From positions 1-8,786 of the forward strand of contig JBBRLA010000350.1 of assembly GCA_038231615.1 (NCBI GenBank): 8,786 bases of DNA, given 5' to 3'. Origin of the DNA: JBBRLA01 sp038231615 (GTDB lineage: Bacteria; Myxococcota_A; Polyangia; Palsa-1104; JAEUJZ01). The notes under the pieces were generated by a model. The model saw only the letters and a list, made by a program, of their open reading frames with translations. It had not been told where the DNA came from and did not search any database. Shown here piece by piece: positions 1 to 7,637 of the stretch. Numbering within the stretch: the first letter of the stretch is position 1; each line of letters begins with the position of its first letter. Made by a program: the position numbers and the translations under genes.

Positions 1-429
1 ATTGTCGACCGGGAGCAGCTCGTCATCGCTGACCCCTATCACTTCATTTACCCGCTGTGGCCGCCACCGCCCCTGGTGGACCTGGTCCACTTCTGGGGGC
101 ACCACTTCGATCCGTTGCAGGATGCGCGCCCGGTGTGGTGGAAGGCGACGATTTGGATCGATGCCCTGTTCTTCGGGCCCTTCTATGCCTTCGCCATCTA
201 CGCCTTCGTCAAGGGCCAGGAGTGGATTCGCACCCCGGCGCTGCTCTGGTCGGCGGTGATGATGACCAACGTCACCATCATCATGTCCGAGGAACTCTTC
301 GGCCCATTGCGCACCCACAGCCCGGTCATGGTGAGCCTGGCCAACGCCCCGTGGTTCCTGGTCCCGGTGGCGATGATCGTCCACCTGTCCCGCCGGGAGC
401 GGATCTTTTTGCCGCCGAGGGCCTTGTGA
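1..429 (+). CDS. EXPERA-domain (TMEM97/emopamil-binding-like) membrane protein, 5' end outside window
   Basis: The frame is open from the first base and ends at TGA 427-429, so the N-terminus, probably including the first membrane helix, lies upstream. The visible 142 residues carry the EXPERA signature: 'LVDLVHFWGHHFDPL', then 'RPVWWKATIWIDALFFGPFY' leading into a hydrophobic helix, a second helix around 'SAVMMTNVTIIMSEELFGP', and a third around 'NAPWFLVPVAMIVHL' followed by a basic tail. EXPERA proteins are four-helix membrane proteins; eukaryotic members (EBP, TMEM97) bind or isomerise sterols, but the substrate of bacterial members is not established. The stop overlaps the GTG start of the next gene, so the two are probably co-translated. 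The internal ATG at 76 falls inside the conserved domain and is not the likely start. The family call is firm; the function is unknown. Confidence 0.85.
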   Translation: MVDREQLVIADPYHFIYPLWPPPPLVDLVHFWGHHFDPLQDARPVWWKATIWIDALFFGPFYAFAIYAFVKGQEWIRTPALLWSAVMMTNVTIIMSEELFGPLRTHSPVMVSLANAPWFLVPVAMIVHLSRRERIFLPPRAL

Positions 430-1220
430 AGCGCGACTTTCGCGAGCAGTACGGCCCCTGGGCGCTGGTTGCCGGGGCCTCCGTCGGCCTGGGGGCGGCC
501 TTTGCCAGGCAGCTCGCTGCGCGCGGGCTGAACCTGGTGCTGCTCGCCAGGCGGGCCGATGCCCTGGGTGAGCTGGCGGCGGCGCTGACCCGCGATCACG
601 GGGTGCAGGTGCGTACGGCGGCGCTGGATCTGGGCGGCGCCGATCTACTATCGCGCGTACGGGAAGCCACCGAAGGGGTGCCGATCGGCCTGCTGGTCTA
701 CAACGCCGCGGCTTCGGTGATCGGGCCCTTCCTGGATCAGGATCTGGCCGGGCACCTGGGCATGCTGGATGTGAACTGCCGGGCCCCGCTGATCCTGTGC
801 CACGAGTTCGGGCGCACGATGGCGGCCCGGGGAAGGGGTGGCATCTTGCTCATGTCCTCGATGGCGGGTTCGCAGGGGGCGCCGCTCATCGCGACGTACG
901 GGGCGACCAAGGCCTGGAACCTGGTGTTCGCCGAGGGGCTGTGGGACGAGCTGAAGGGACAAGGGGTGGACGTGCTGGCCTGCAGGGCGGGGGCAACGCG
1001 CACCCCGGCTTACGAGCAGTCGCAGCCCCAGGCGGTCGCCCCTATGATGGAGCCTGAGTCGGTGGCGACACAGGCGCTCGCCGCGCTCGGCTCGGGGCCG
1101 TCGATGGTGCCGGGCTGGGTGAACCGCGGCGCGGCCTTCTTCATGGGGCGTCTTGTGCCGCGAGGACTGGCCGTCAAGATCATGGGGGCGGCGACCCGAA
1201 AAATGTATCCGGGGAAGTGA
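426..1220 (+). CDS. Short-chain dehydrogenase/reductase (SDR family)
   Basis: A 264-residue NAD(P)-dependent oxidoreductase of classical SDR length. I chose the GTG at 426 because it overlaps the upstream stop (GTGA), has GAGG a few bases before it (417-420), and gives the usual N-terminus; the same frame is open further upstream but only as a shadow of the EXPERA gene. Visible motifs are the cofactor-binding 'AGASVGLG' (residues 16-23), a basic 'ARR' after the second strand (41-43) that suggests NADPH preference, 'NAAA' (93-96), Asn117, Ser144/145 in 'LLMSSMAG', and the catalytic 'YGATK' (Tyr158, Lys162). The usual 'PG' after the sixth strand is replaced by 'CRAGATRTP'. The C-terminal part 'WVNRGAAFFMGRLVPRGL' resembles SDRs acting on lipid or steroid substrates. 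Co-translation with an EXPERA protein hints at lipid metabolism, but this is inference. The substrate cannot be read from the sequence. Confidence 0.9.
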   Translation: MKRDFREQYGPWALVAGASVGLGAAFARQLAARGLNLVLLARRADALGELAAALTRDHGVQVRTAALDLGGADLLSRVREATEGVPIGLLVYNAAASVIGPFLDQDLAGHLGMLDVNCRAPLILCHEFGRTMAARGRGGILLMSSMAGSQGAPLIATYGATKAWNLVFAEGLWDELKGQGVDVLACRAGATRTPAYEQSQPQAVAPMMEPESVATQALAALGSGPSMVPGWVNRGAAFFMGRLVPRGLAVKIMGAATRKMYPGK

Positions 1221-1224
1221 CGGG

Positions 1225-1248
1225 GCCCGTCAGCCAGGGCCGACGGGC
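1225..1248. terminator. Possible hairpin terminator between convergent genes
   Basis: The 42 bases between the two convergent stops contain a 7-bp perfect stem, GCCCGTC (1225-1231) and GACGGGC (1242-1248), with a 10-base GC-rich loop; CAGCC/GGCTG (1231-1235, 1246-1250) offers an alternative pairing. There is no clear T-tract on either side, so this is at best a weak bidirectional terminator inferred from position and folding. Confidence 0.35.
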
Positions 1249-1262
1249 TGGCAGGGGGGTAG

Positions 1263-2495
1263 CTAAATTCGCTCGATGAGGGTCGCGATCCCCTGCCCTC
1301 CGCCGATACATAGGGTGATCAGCGCGGTGCAAAGGCCCCGACGCTCCAGCTCGTCCAGGGCGGTTCCCAGGAGCATGGCCCCGGTGGCCCCCAGGGGGTG
1401 CCCCAGCGCAATGGCCCCGCCGTTCACGTTGACCCGTGCCGGATCGATCTCCAGGCTGCGGATGGTTTGCAGGGGCACCGTGGCGAAGGCCTCGTTGATC
1501 TCCCACAGGTCGATGTCCGCAGCCTTCATGCCCGCCAGCCGCAGTGCCTTCAGCGAGGCCGGCGCCGGCGCGGTCAGCATGATCACCGGCTCCGCCCCGA
1601 CGGTCGCCATGGCCCGGATGCGCGCCCGCGCCTTCTTCCCCGAGGCCCGCAGGTACTCCCCCGAGGCCAGCAGCACCGCCGACGCCCCATCGACAATCCC
1701 GCTGGAGTTGCCGGCGGTGTGCAGGTGCTGAATGGCGGCCACCTGGGGGTACTTCATCAGCGCCAGTTGGTCCAGGGTCTCCCCGTTCGGCCCGGCGGGC
1801 GCCGCCCCGAAGGCCAGGAAGGCCGGGTCCAGCTTGGCCAGGGCCTCCATCGTAGTCCCTGCCCGGGGGTGCTCATCTCGCTCCAGCACCACCTTGCCGG
1901 TCTCCGGGTCGCGCACCGGCAGCATGCTCTTGAAGCGTCCCTCGGCGATGGCCACCTGCGCCTTCTCCTGCGAGCCCAGGGCGAAGCGGTCCAGGTCTTC
2001 CCGGGAAAAACCCTCGATGGTGGCGATGAGGTCGGCGCTGATGCCCTGGGGCACCTGGAAGTGGTGCTGCCGCAGCCGCTGGTTGCCGCCGTCGGCCCCG
2101 CCGCCATCGGCCCCCATTGCGACCCGCGACATGCTCTCGACGCCGCCGCCGATGACCAGCGTTTGCGTCCCCGAGGCGACCCCCATGGCGGCGAAGTTCA
2201 CCGCCTGCAAGCCGGATCCGCAGAAGCGGTTCAGGGTGACCCCGCCGATCTCCTGTGGCAGCCCGGCGGCCAGCACTGCATTGCGCGAAAGGTTAGCGCC
2301 CTGCTCGCCCGACTGCGAGACCACGCCGGCAACCACGTCGTCCACCTGTGCCGGGTCCACGCCCGCCCGCTCGATGACCCCGCGGAGCACCTGGGCAAAA
2401 AGTTCCTGCGGATGAATGTGCGAGAGGGCCCCCTTGCCCGCCCGACCCCTGCCGCGCGGGGTGCGCAGCACGTCCAGAATGTATGCGTCGGCCAT
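1263..2495 (-). CDS. Thiolase (acetyl-CoA C-acyltransferase)
   Basis: A 410-residue thiolase, the standard length. It performs CoA-dependent cleavage of 3-ketoacyl-CoA, or the reverse condensation of two acyl-CoAs, through two cysteines and a histidine. All are visible: nucleophile Cys92 in 'LNRFCGSGLQA', 'NEAFA' (334-338), His366 in 'NGGAIALGHPLGATGA', and Cys396 in 'CIGGGQG'. I chose ATG 2495 because it gives the typical 'MADAYILDVLRTPRG' N-terminus and has GGAAAGGGA eight bases upstream. A GTG at 2519 in the same frame would overlap the accC stop and add eight residues. It is last in the operon, 20 bases after accC. Sequence alone does not separate a biosynthetic acetoacetyl-CoA thiolase from a beta-oxidation enzyme; the position with accBC suggests fatty-acid metabolism in general. 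Confidence 0.93.
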   Translation of the reverse strand: MADAYILDVLRTPRGRGRAGKGALSHIHPQELFAQVLRGVIERAGVDPAQVDDVVAGVVSQSGEQGANLSRNAVLAAGLPQEIGGVTLNRFCGSGLQAVNFAAMGVASGTQTLVIGGGVESMSRVAMGADGGGADGGNQRLRQHHFQVPQGISADLIATIEGFSREDLDRFALGSQEKAQVAIAEGRFKSMLPVRDPETGKVVLERDEHPRAGTTMEALAKLDPAFLAFGAAPAGPNGETLDQLALMKYPQVAAIQHLHTAGNSSGIVDGASAVLLASGEYLRASGKKARARIRAMATVGAEPVIMLTAPAPASLKALRLAGMKAADIDLWEINEAFATVPLQTIRSLEIDPARVNVNGGAIALGHPLGATGAMLLGTALDELERRGLCTALITLCIGGGQGIATLIERI

Positions 2496-2515
2496 TTGTG
2501 TGGTCCCTTTCCAGG

Positions 2516-3895
<1,380 letters not shown>

Positions 3896-3917
3896 CTTTA
3901 TCTATACTTGCGCGGCC

Positions 3918-4471
<554 letters not shown>

Positions 4472-4475
<4 letters not shown>

Positions 4476-4954
4476 GGAAGAGTCCTCATGCGATCCGCTG
4501 ACAGATACCCGATCAGCCCCTCCAGCGCCAGATGGTACGACGCCGCGCCGAAGCCGCAGATGGTCCCCAGGCACAGGGGCGCGATCAGCGACCTGCGGCG
4601 GAAGGGCTCGCGGGCGTGGATGTTGGACAGGTGCACCTCCACCGTCGGCAGCCGCACCGCGGCGAGGGCATCGCGCAGGGCCACCGAGGTGTGGGTGTAC
4701 GCGGCGGCATTCAACAGGACCCCCCGAGCCGTCTCTTGCAGCCGGGCGGCCTGCAACCGATCGATCAGGGCCCCCTCGCTGTTCGACTGGAAGCTGTGCA
4801 GGGAATAGCCCCGGGCCGCCGCCCGCTTCACCAGTTCCTCGTCGATCGCGAAAAGGGTGGTGGTGCCATAGATCTCCGGCTCTCGGGTGCCCAGGAGGTT
4901 CAGATTGGGCCCATGGAGGACCAGGATGCCGGGCGGCGCTTCGCCCCCGGTCAC
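4472..4954 (-). CDS. aroQ: 3-dehydroquinate dehydratase, type II
   Basis: A 160-residue type II dehydroquinase converting 3-dehydroquinate to 3-dehydroshikimate, the third step of the shikimate pathway; family members are normally about 145-160 residues and form dodecamers. Visible motifs are 'LVLHGPNLNLLGTREPEIYG' with catalytic Arg24 and Tyr29, 'FQSNSEGALID' (55-65), 'LLNAAAYTHTSVALRDAL' with substrate-binding Asn82, and 'VEVHLSNIHAREPFRRRS' with the catalytic His108. The start is GTG at 4954, overlapping the stop of the Roadblock gene (GTGA); the stop in turn overlaps the accB ATG. The aroQ-accB-accC order is known from many bacteria, which supports all three calls. The ribosome site is weak, so translation probably depends on coupling to the upstream gene. 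Confidence 0.95.
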
Positions 4955-5307
4955 AACTCGGCCTGGAGCTTCGGCGCCACAACCCGCAAGAGGTAGCGGC
5001 CCTTGCCGGCGTTCCCCTTGGGGGAAAGCGCCAGGGCCATGAAGTACTCCGCGGTCAGCACGCGGATGAGAATAGTGACCTGCTCCGCGCGGATGGTCAC
5101 CTCCTGCACCCCCCCGACCTCGAGGATCTCGGTCGCCTTGCGCACCTGGGTCAGGATGAAGGAAAACTCCATCCCGACAGTCTGGATGTCCAGGCGATCC
5201 GGGTCTTTGGAGTAGCTGTCGACGGCGATGCCGTCAAAACCCATCAGCAGGCCAGCCATGCCGCCTTCGGTCTGCTCTACAATGCGTTGCAGGTTCTCCC
5301 GAAACAT
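4951..5307 (-). CDS. Roadblock/LC7 domain protein
   Basis: A 118-residue single-domain protein. The pattern 'GGMAGLLMGFDGIAVDSYSK' (15-34), the helix 'MEFSFILTQVRKATEILEVG' (46-65), then 'EVTIRAEQVTILIRVL' and 'YFMALALSPKGNAGKGRYLL' match the Roadblock/LC7 fold, dimers known to regulate small Ras-like GTPases (for example MglB acting on MglA in Myxococcus). No GTPase gene is in the window, so the partner is unknown, and it should not be called mglB. I chose ATG 5307 because AAGGA lies a few bases upstream; an in-frame GTG at 5334 would add nine residues rich in Gly/Arg/Lys. It heads the aroQ-accB-accC-thiolase operon, and its stop overlaps the aroQ start, implying co-expression with fatty-acid and aromatic biosynthesis genes. 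Confidence 0.88.
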   Translation of the reverse strand: MFRENLQRIVEQTEGGMAGLLMGFDGIAVDSYSKDPDRLDIQTVGMEFSFILTQVRKATEILEVGGVQEVTIRAEQVTILIRVLTAEYFMALALSPKGNAGKGRYLLRVVAPKLQAEL

Positions 5308-5318
5308 GTCGCTTCCTT

Positions 5319-5453
5319 TTACCCTCGCCCCCACCCTGCGTCAAGCGGCACCTGCGTCTGTTGGCGCGGATCCCCTGCGTGGGGGTCGTCGGAGAGCAGA
5401 AACTGGCGCGGGGCAAAGAGACGGGGTACCTCCACTTGGTCAAACCACACCAA
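5319..5453 (-). pseudogene. Coding-like C-terminal fragment of unknown family
   Basis: A frame ending at TAA 5321-5319 reads 'VWFDQVEVPRLFAPRQFLL' followed by 'SDDPHAGDPRQQTQVPLDAG', with codon use like a real gene. It stops 11 bases before the Roadblock ATG on the same strand, as an upstream operon member would. The frame stays open back to a TAG at 5499-5497, so at most about 58 codons exist. The only candidate starts are TTG 5453 and GTG 5450, without good ribosome sites. It is therefore more likely the tail of a gene whose 5' part was lost than an intact small gene. The family is not recognised. Its 5' end meets that of the ExbD remnant head-to-head, which could mark a deletion. Confidence 0.35.
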
Positions 5454-5485
5454 TGCCCGGGTAGCCCGCCCGGGGGAGGTACCCC
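5423..5485. repeat. 11-bp inverted repeat with 41-base loop
   Basis: GGGGTACCTCC (5423-5433) is exactly complementary to GGAGGTACCCC (5475-5485). Inside the loop TTGGT (5436-5440) faces ACCAA (5449-5453), and two CCCGGG copies follow. It could fold into a branched hairpin in the region between the Roadblock operon and the ExbD remnant. Function is unknown; it could be a small-element remnant or an operator. Confidence 0.5.
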
Positions 5486-5509
5486 GCCAGTGGAGTCTAC
5501 CAACAATCG

Positions 5510-5854
5510 AGACACGGCGGCGGCATCTTCTCCGGCATCAAGGTGACGCCCCTGGTGGACATCACGCTGGTGCTGCTCATCGTCTTCATCGTGACCGCGC
5601 GCATCATCGTCACCCCGGCGGTGCCCCTGGACCTGCCACGGGCCACGCAGAGCGAGGAGGTGCAGGTGGTGCTCTCGCTCATCCTGCCCCCAAGCAGGCC
5701 GGCGCTGATAAACAGACTGGCGGCCCCCGAGGACGCGACGATCCTGCGGCTGGCAACAGACGCGGTGGCGCGCGATCGCGAGTGCGCGCTGTGTTCTACC
5801 GCGTTGGCGGCTCGATCGACGCCTATAGGCGGACCTGTTCTTTACGGAGCCTGA
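5510..5854 (+). pseudogene. ExbD/TolR-family protein remnant (5' truncated, frameshifted)
   Basis: ExbD/TolR proteins are inner-membrane partners of ExbB/TolQ that couple the proton gradient to TonB or Tol systems. The signature is clear: 'GGGIFSGIKVTPLVDITLVL' runs into a single membrane helix 'LVLLIVFIVTARIIV', then 'PAVPLDLPRATQSEEVQVVL'. No ATG, GTG or TTG exists in frame upstream of the GTG at 5543, which lies inside the conserved 'KVTPLVD', and a TAG closes the frame at 5462-5464; so the natural start is missing. After 'ATDAVARDRE' (about 5770) the frame passes into unrelated residues and stops at 5854. The expected continuation 'VRAV' is found in the next frame (GTGCGCGCTGTG from about 5779), consistent with loss of one base. 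The C-terminal periplasmic half is thus broken. No exbB or tonB is nearby. Confidence 0.75.
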
Positions 5855-5936
5855 GGCGCGGGCGCACTGGGAGTAGGGCGGCTGTTACCGACTCGATGCG
5901 TTCGCGCTGCCGCCGGCAGTCCTCGACGTGATGTAG
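5779..5936 (+). pseudogene. Decayed plus-strand coding debris after the ExbD remnant
   Basis: Coding-like segments continue in two frames: 'VRAVFYRVGGSIDAY' (about 5779-5823), then 'ADLFFTEPEARAHWE' ending at TAG 5874-5876, then 'GGCYRLDAFALPPAVLDVM' ending at TAG 5934-5936. The first may be the frameshifted tail of the ExbD remnant; the others could come from a second gene that I cannot identify. The bases from 5937 to 5992 hold nothing recognisable beyond weak promoter-like hexamers. Confidence 0.3.
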
Positions 5937-5992
5937 GCGACCTTGATGCGGTTGAGACTTGCCCAGGGCCGCGGTTCATTCATGATGAGCCC

Positions 5993-6331
5993 ATGACGGT
6001 CAGCGCAGCCAACAAGCCAGACGCGGTGGCCATCTTGACAGAGGTGAAGCGGATCGCCCAGACTCTGTATGGAGCCCGGATGGTCGCGGTGGTGCTCTTC
6101 GGCTCCTGCGCCCGCGGCGATGCTGTGGCTGGTTCAGATATCGATGTGCTGCTGGTGCTGCACGGCCCGGTCTATCCGGGCGAAGAGATCGCCCGAATGG
6201 GACCGCTGACCGCCGCGCTGTCACTCCAGCACGATGTGGTCGTGTCGTGTGTCTTTATCTCAGCAGATCGCTATCGCACGGAGCAGAGTCCTTTGCTCAT
6301 GAACATCAGACGAGAGGGCATTGCTGCATGA
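5993..6331 (+). CDS. MNT-type nucleotidyltransferase, antitoxin of a HEPN/MNT pair
   Basis: A 112-residue minimal nucleotidyltransferase, the usual size for MntA-like antitoxins. In characterised HEPN/MNT systems this protein neutralises the HEPN ribonuclease toxin by transferring AMP to a tyrosine near its active site. The catalytic GSx10DxD motif is intact: Gly37-Ser38 in 'VVLFGSCARGDAVAGSDIDV' with Asp49 and Asp51, and a possible third acid, Asp81, in 'LQHDVVVSCVFIS'. The C-terminal 'LLMNIRREGIAA' is characteristic of the group. The ribosome site before ATG 5993 is poor. The stop overlaps the ATG of the HEPN remnant (ATGA), the normal arrangement, confirming pairing. Since the toxin is truncated, this appears to be an orphan antitoxin; it may still act on HEPN toxins elsewhere in the genome. 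Confidence 0.88.
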   Translation: MTVSAANKPDAVAILTEVKRIAQTLYGARMVAVVLFGSCARGDAVAGSDIDVLLVLHGPVYPGEEIARMGPLTAALSLQHDVVVSCVFISADRYRTEQSPLLMNIRREGIAA

Positions 6332-6501
6332 CAGCAGAGCAGGCAGCTTTGCTGGAAAAAGCCAAAGCTAGTGTGCGGGCAGCCAAGGTGCTGGCCGAAC
6401 AAGAACGGCTCTTCGATTTCGCCGTTTCCAGGGCCTCCATCTCCCCCTTCCCCATCGCTGAGACGGGGCCTCATTGCCCTAGCGGGCCTCTACTCGCTTA
6501 G
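6328..6501 (+). pseudogene. HEPN-domain toxin, truncated
   Basis: The ATG overlaps the MNT stop. The first 37 residues, including 'LEKAKASVRAAKVLAEQERL' and 'FDFAVSRAS', match the first helices of HEPN-domain toxins, normally about 120-140 residues. Where 'RAYYAMFYVAEALL' is expected, the frame reads 'RASISPFPIAETG', still faintly similar, and then loses all resemblance before stopping at 6499-6501 after 57 residues. The RX4-6H ribonuclease motif lies in the C-terminal half of the family and is absent. The product cannot be an active nuclease. The break coincides with the left arm of an inverted repeat (6441-6450) and with the 3' end of the convergent Uma2 gene, so the toxin's 3' part was probably replaced or deleted. 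Confidence 0.75.
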
Positions 6502-6512
6502 CGAAGGGGGAG
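6441..6512. repeat. 10-bp inverted repeat at the HEPN/Uma2 junction
   Basis: CTCCCCCTTC (6441-6450) is exactly complementary to GAAGGGGGAG (6503-6512), with a 52-base spacer holding a small hairpin TCGCT-T-AGCGA (6494-6504) and repeated GGGCCTC words. The right arm is the end of the Uma2 gene and the left arm is inside the broken HEPN gene. It may act as a terminator for the minus-strand gene or mark the recombination that truncated the toxin. Confidence 0.45.
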
Positions 6513-7494
6513 CGAAAATATCTCTTGCCTGCGTGGCCTTCGCCGCACGAGTGGCCCACTGGGTGAGTTGTGCCGCGTCGCGGCACTCCGTGATACGAAC
6601 GTGCTCCTCCGGGTCCAACGCGACGCTGCGCGCCTCCAACAGCGCCAGGATGGACGCGGCCAGCGATGCGGCCAGGTTTGCCCCGTCTGCCTCTGCCTCC
6701 TGTGCGTGCTGCCGCGCCGCCTCGAAGAGATCCCGCATCTTGATCAGGAGCTGCCCGCTCTCCAAAAGCTCCGCAGAGCCCGCGTAGAAGCGCAGCGTCC
6801 CTCCCTCGGCCACCAGATCCAGCCCCAGTACCTGCGAGTGCATGCGACCCCACTGCGTCAGCGGCACGGGCACATAATCGCCGCCGCCCGGCAGGAGTTG
6901 GTGTCCTTGCAAGGTTCCTTTGCGCAGGTGGAAAATAAAATACTCGCGAATTCCCAGCGCCGCATACTTCGTGACGTTATCCACGAAGTCCTTGCGCCAA
7001 CTCCCCTTGTTGTGGATCTCAAGCGCCAGATCGATGCCCTTGCCTTCGTAGCTGACCATCCACGACTCGCGCGGGTGCGTGGGCACATTCTCCACCGCAA
7101 TTGCGTCTGGCCGGATGGCTTTGTGGCCAGGATAGTGGACGGGAATGTCGGCGCTGATGAACGTGGTGGGGCGCTGGCTCTGGTAGTAGTGGCGCAGCAT
7201 GTCGCGCACTTGCACCTTGGCGTTGAGGTGCCGCTCTCCCTCTGCCATGGACTGATCCATGGCGGCCCGCTCCTCCTCATAGCCTACCAGATCATCCATC
7301 ACCCGCTGTCGCTGCGCCAGCGTCAGCGCGGCCCATTCTTCTTCCGTCGGAGCTGAGGGCTCCCCGGGCAGGGCTGCTTCATCGTTGTCCCTATCGCCGG
7401 GGCCTTCGCTGCCGGGCCCAGAGCTGGTCCGCCGTCGCTCTTGTGCCGGGGCGCTCATCTCATCGTCTCCAGTTCTCTCGATCGAGTATGCCAT
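6490..7494 (-). CDS. Uma2-family (PD-(D/E)XK nuclease-fold) protein
   Basis: A 334-residue protein. The central part (about 95-235) is a Uma2/DUF820 domain: 'KAIRPDAIAV' with Asp130, 'GIDLALEIHNKGSWRKDF' with Glu159, then 'NVTKYAALGIREYFIF', the usual helix-strand end of this restriction-endonuclease-like fold. Residues 1-60 are polar and disordered-looking. Residues 250-285 form an Ala/Glu-rich helix, probably coiled coil. The C-terminus 'ARSVALDPEEHVRITECRD' to 'LTQWATRAAKATQARDIF' resembles the tail of Rpn/Uma2-type proteins from cyanobacteria and myxobacteria. Two starts are possible: ATG 7494 (GGGGG upstream) and ATG 7458 (GGAG eight bases upstream), which removes 12 residues and is the better ribosome site. 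The biological role of Uma2 proteins is unsettled; they are often multicopy and found in accessory DNA. No methylase or partner gene is adjacent. Confidence 0.82.
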   Translation of the reverse strand: MAYSIERTGDDEMSAPAQERRRTSSGPGSEGPGDRDNDEAALPGEPSAPTEEEWAALTLAQRQRVMDDLVGYEEERAAMDQSMAEGERHLNAKVQVRDMLRHYYQSQRPTTFISADIPVHYPGHKAIRPDAIAVENVPTHPRESWMVSYEGKGIDLALEIHNKGSWRKDFVDNVTKYAALGIREYFIFHLRKGTLQGHQLLPGGGDYVPVPLTQWGRMHSQVLGLDLVAEGGTLRFYAGSAELLESGQLLIKMRDLFEAARQHAQEAEADGANLAASLAASILALLEARSVALDPEEHVRITECRDAAQLTQWATRAAKATQARDIFAPPSLSE

Positions 7495-7513
7495 CTAAAC
7501 CCCCATGCCCTTG

Positions 7514-7546
7514 GATGTAAATCGTCATACCATGACGATTTACATC
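7514..7546. promoter_or_regulatory. Perfect 15-bp inverted repeat, likely operator or hairpin
   Basis: GATGTAAATCGTCAT (7514-7528) and ATGACGATTTACATC (7532-7546) are exact complements around the centre ACC. The element is clearly AT-richer than its surroundings. It lies upstream of the Uma2 gene (minus) and covers the ATG at 7532 of a decayed XRE-type regulator (plus), which fits an autoregulatory operator. Because of the symmetry both strands start an ORF with 'MTIYI'; the minus one (7528 to 7460) has 22 codons and ends one base before the Uma2 ATG at 7458. No T-tract follows, so it is not a normal terminator. Confidence 0.7.
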
Positions 7547-7637
7547 GGAGCGCGGCCACCGCGCCTGTCTGTCAGATCAGACCCTCCCCCAGCTCGCCCG
7601 CCGGGCCGGCCTTTCCGCAAGCACCCTCAAGAACGTG
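7532..7637 (+). pseudogene. Remnant of an XRE/Cro-type helix-turn-helix regulator
   Basis: From ATG 7532 one frame reads 'MTIYIGARPPRLS'. From about 7566 the next frame reads 'CLSDQTLPQLARRAGLSAST' then 'LKNV', ending at 7637. 'LPQLARRAGLSASTLKNV' is a textbook XRE helix-turn-helix (turn at 'RAGLS'), and 'MTIYIGAR' plausibly is its N-terminus joined by one frameshift. The homology ends at about 7637, where the opposite-strand propeller fragment begins. Only about 35 residues survive, so there is no functional protein. Confidence 0.45.

Noticed and set aside
57..425. Extension of the SDR frame upstream to 57
   Set aside because: It is Arg/Pro/Gly/His-rich shadow sequence antiparallel in character to the EXPERA gene; SDR homology begins just after the GTG at 426.
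5308..5344. Promoter-like TTGACG (5344-5339) and TAAAAG with 17-base spacing before the Roadblock gene
   Set aside because: Transcription would begin at or after the ribosome site, giving an almost leaderless message; the -10 box coincides with the stop codon and ribosome site of the region, so chance is likely.
5951..5992. TTGAGA / TTCATT promoter-like pair before the MNT gene
   Set aside because: The -10 match is poor and no second line of evidence supports it.
6568..7356. Plus-strand frame opposite the Uma2 gene
   Set aside because: Antisense shadow; the Uma2 domain is clear on the minus strand.
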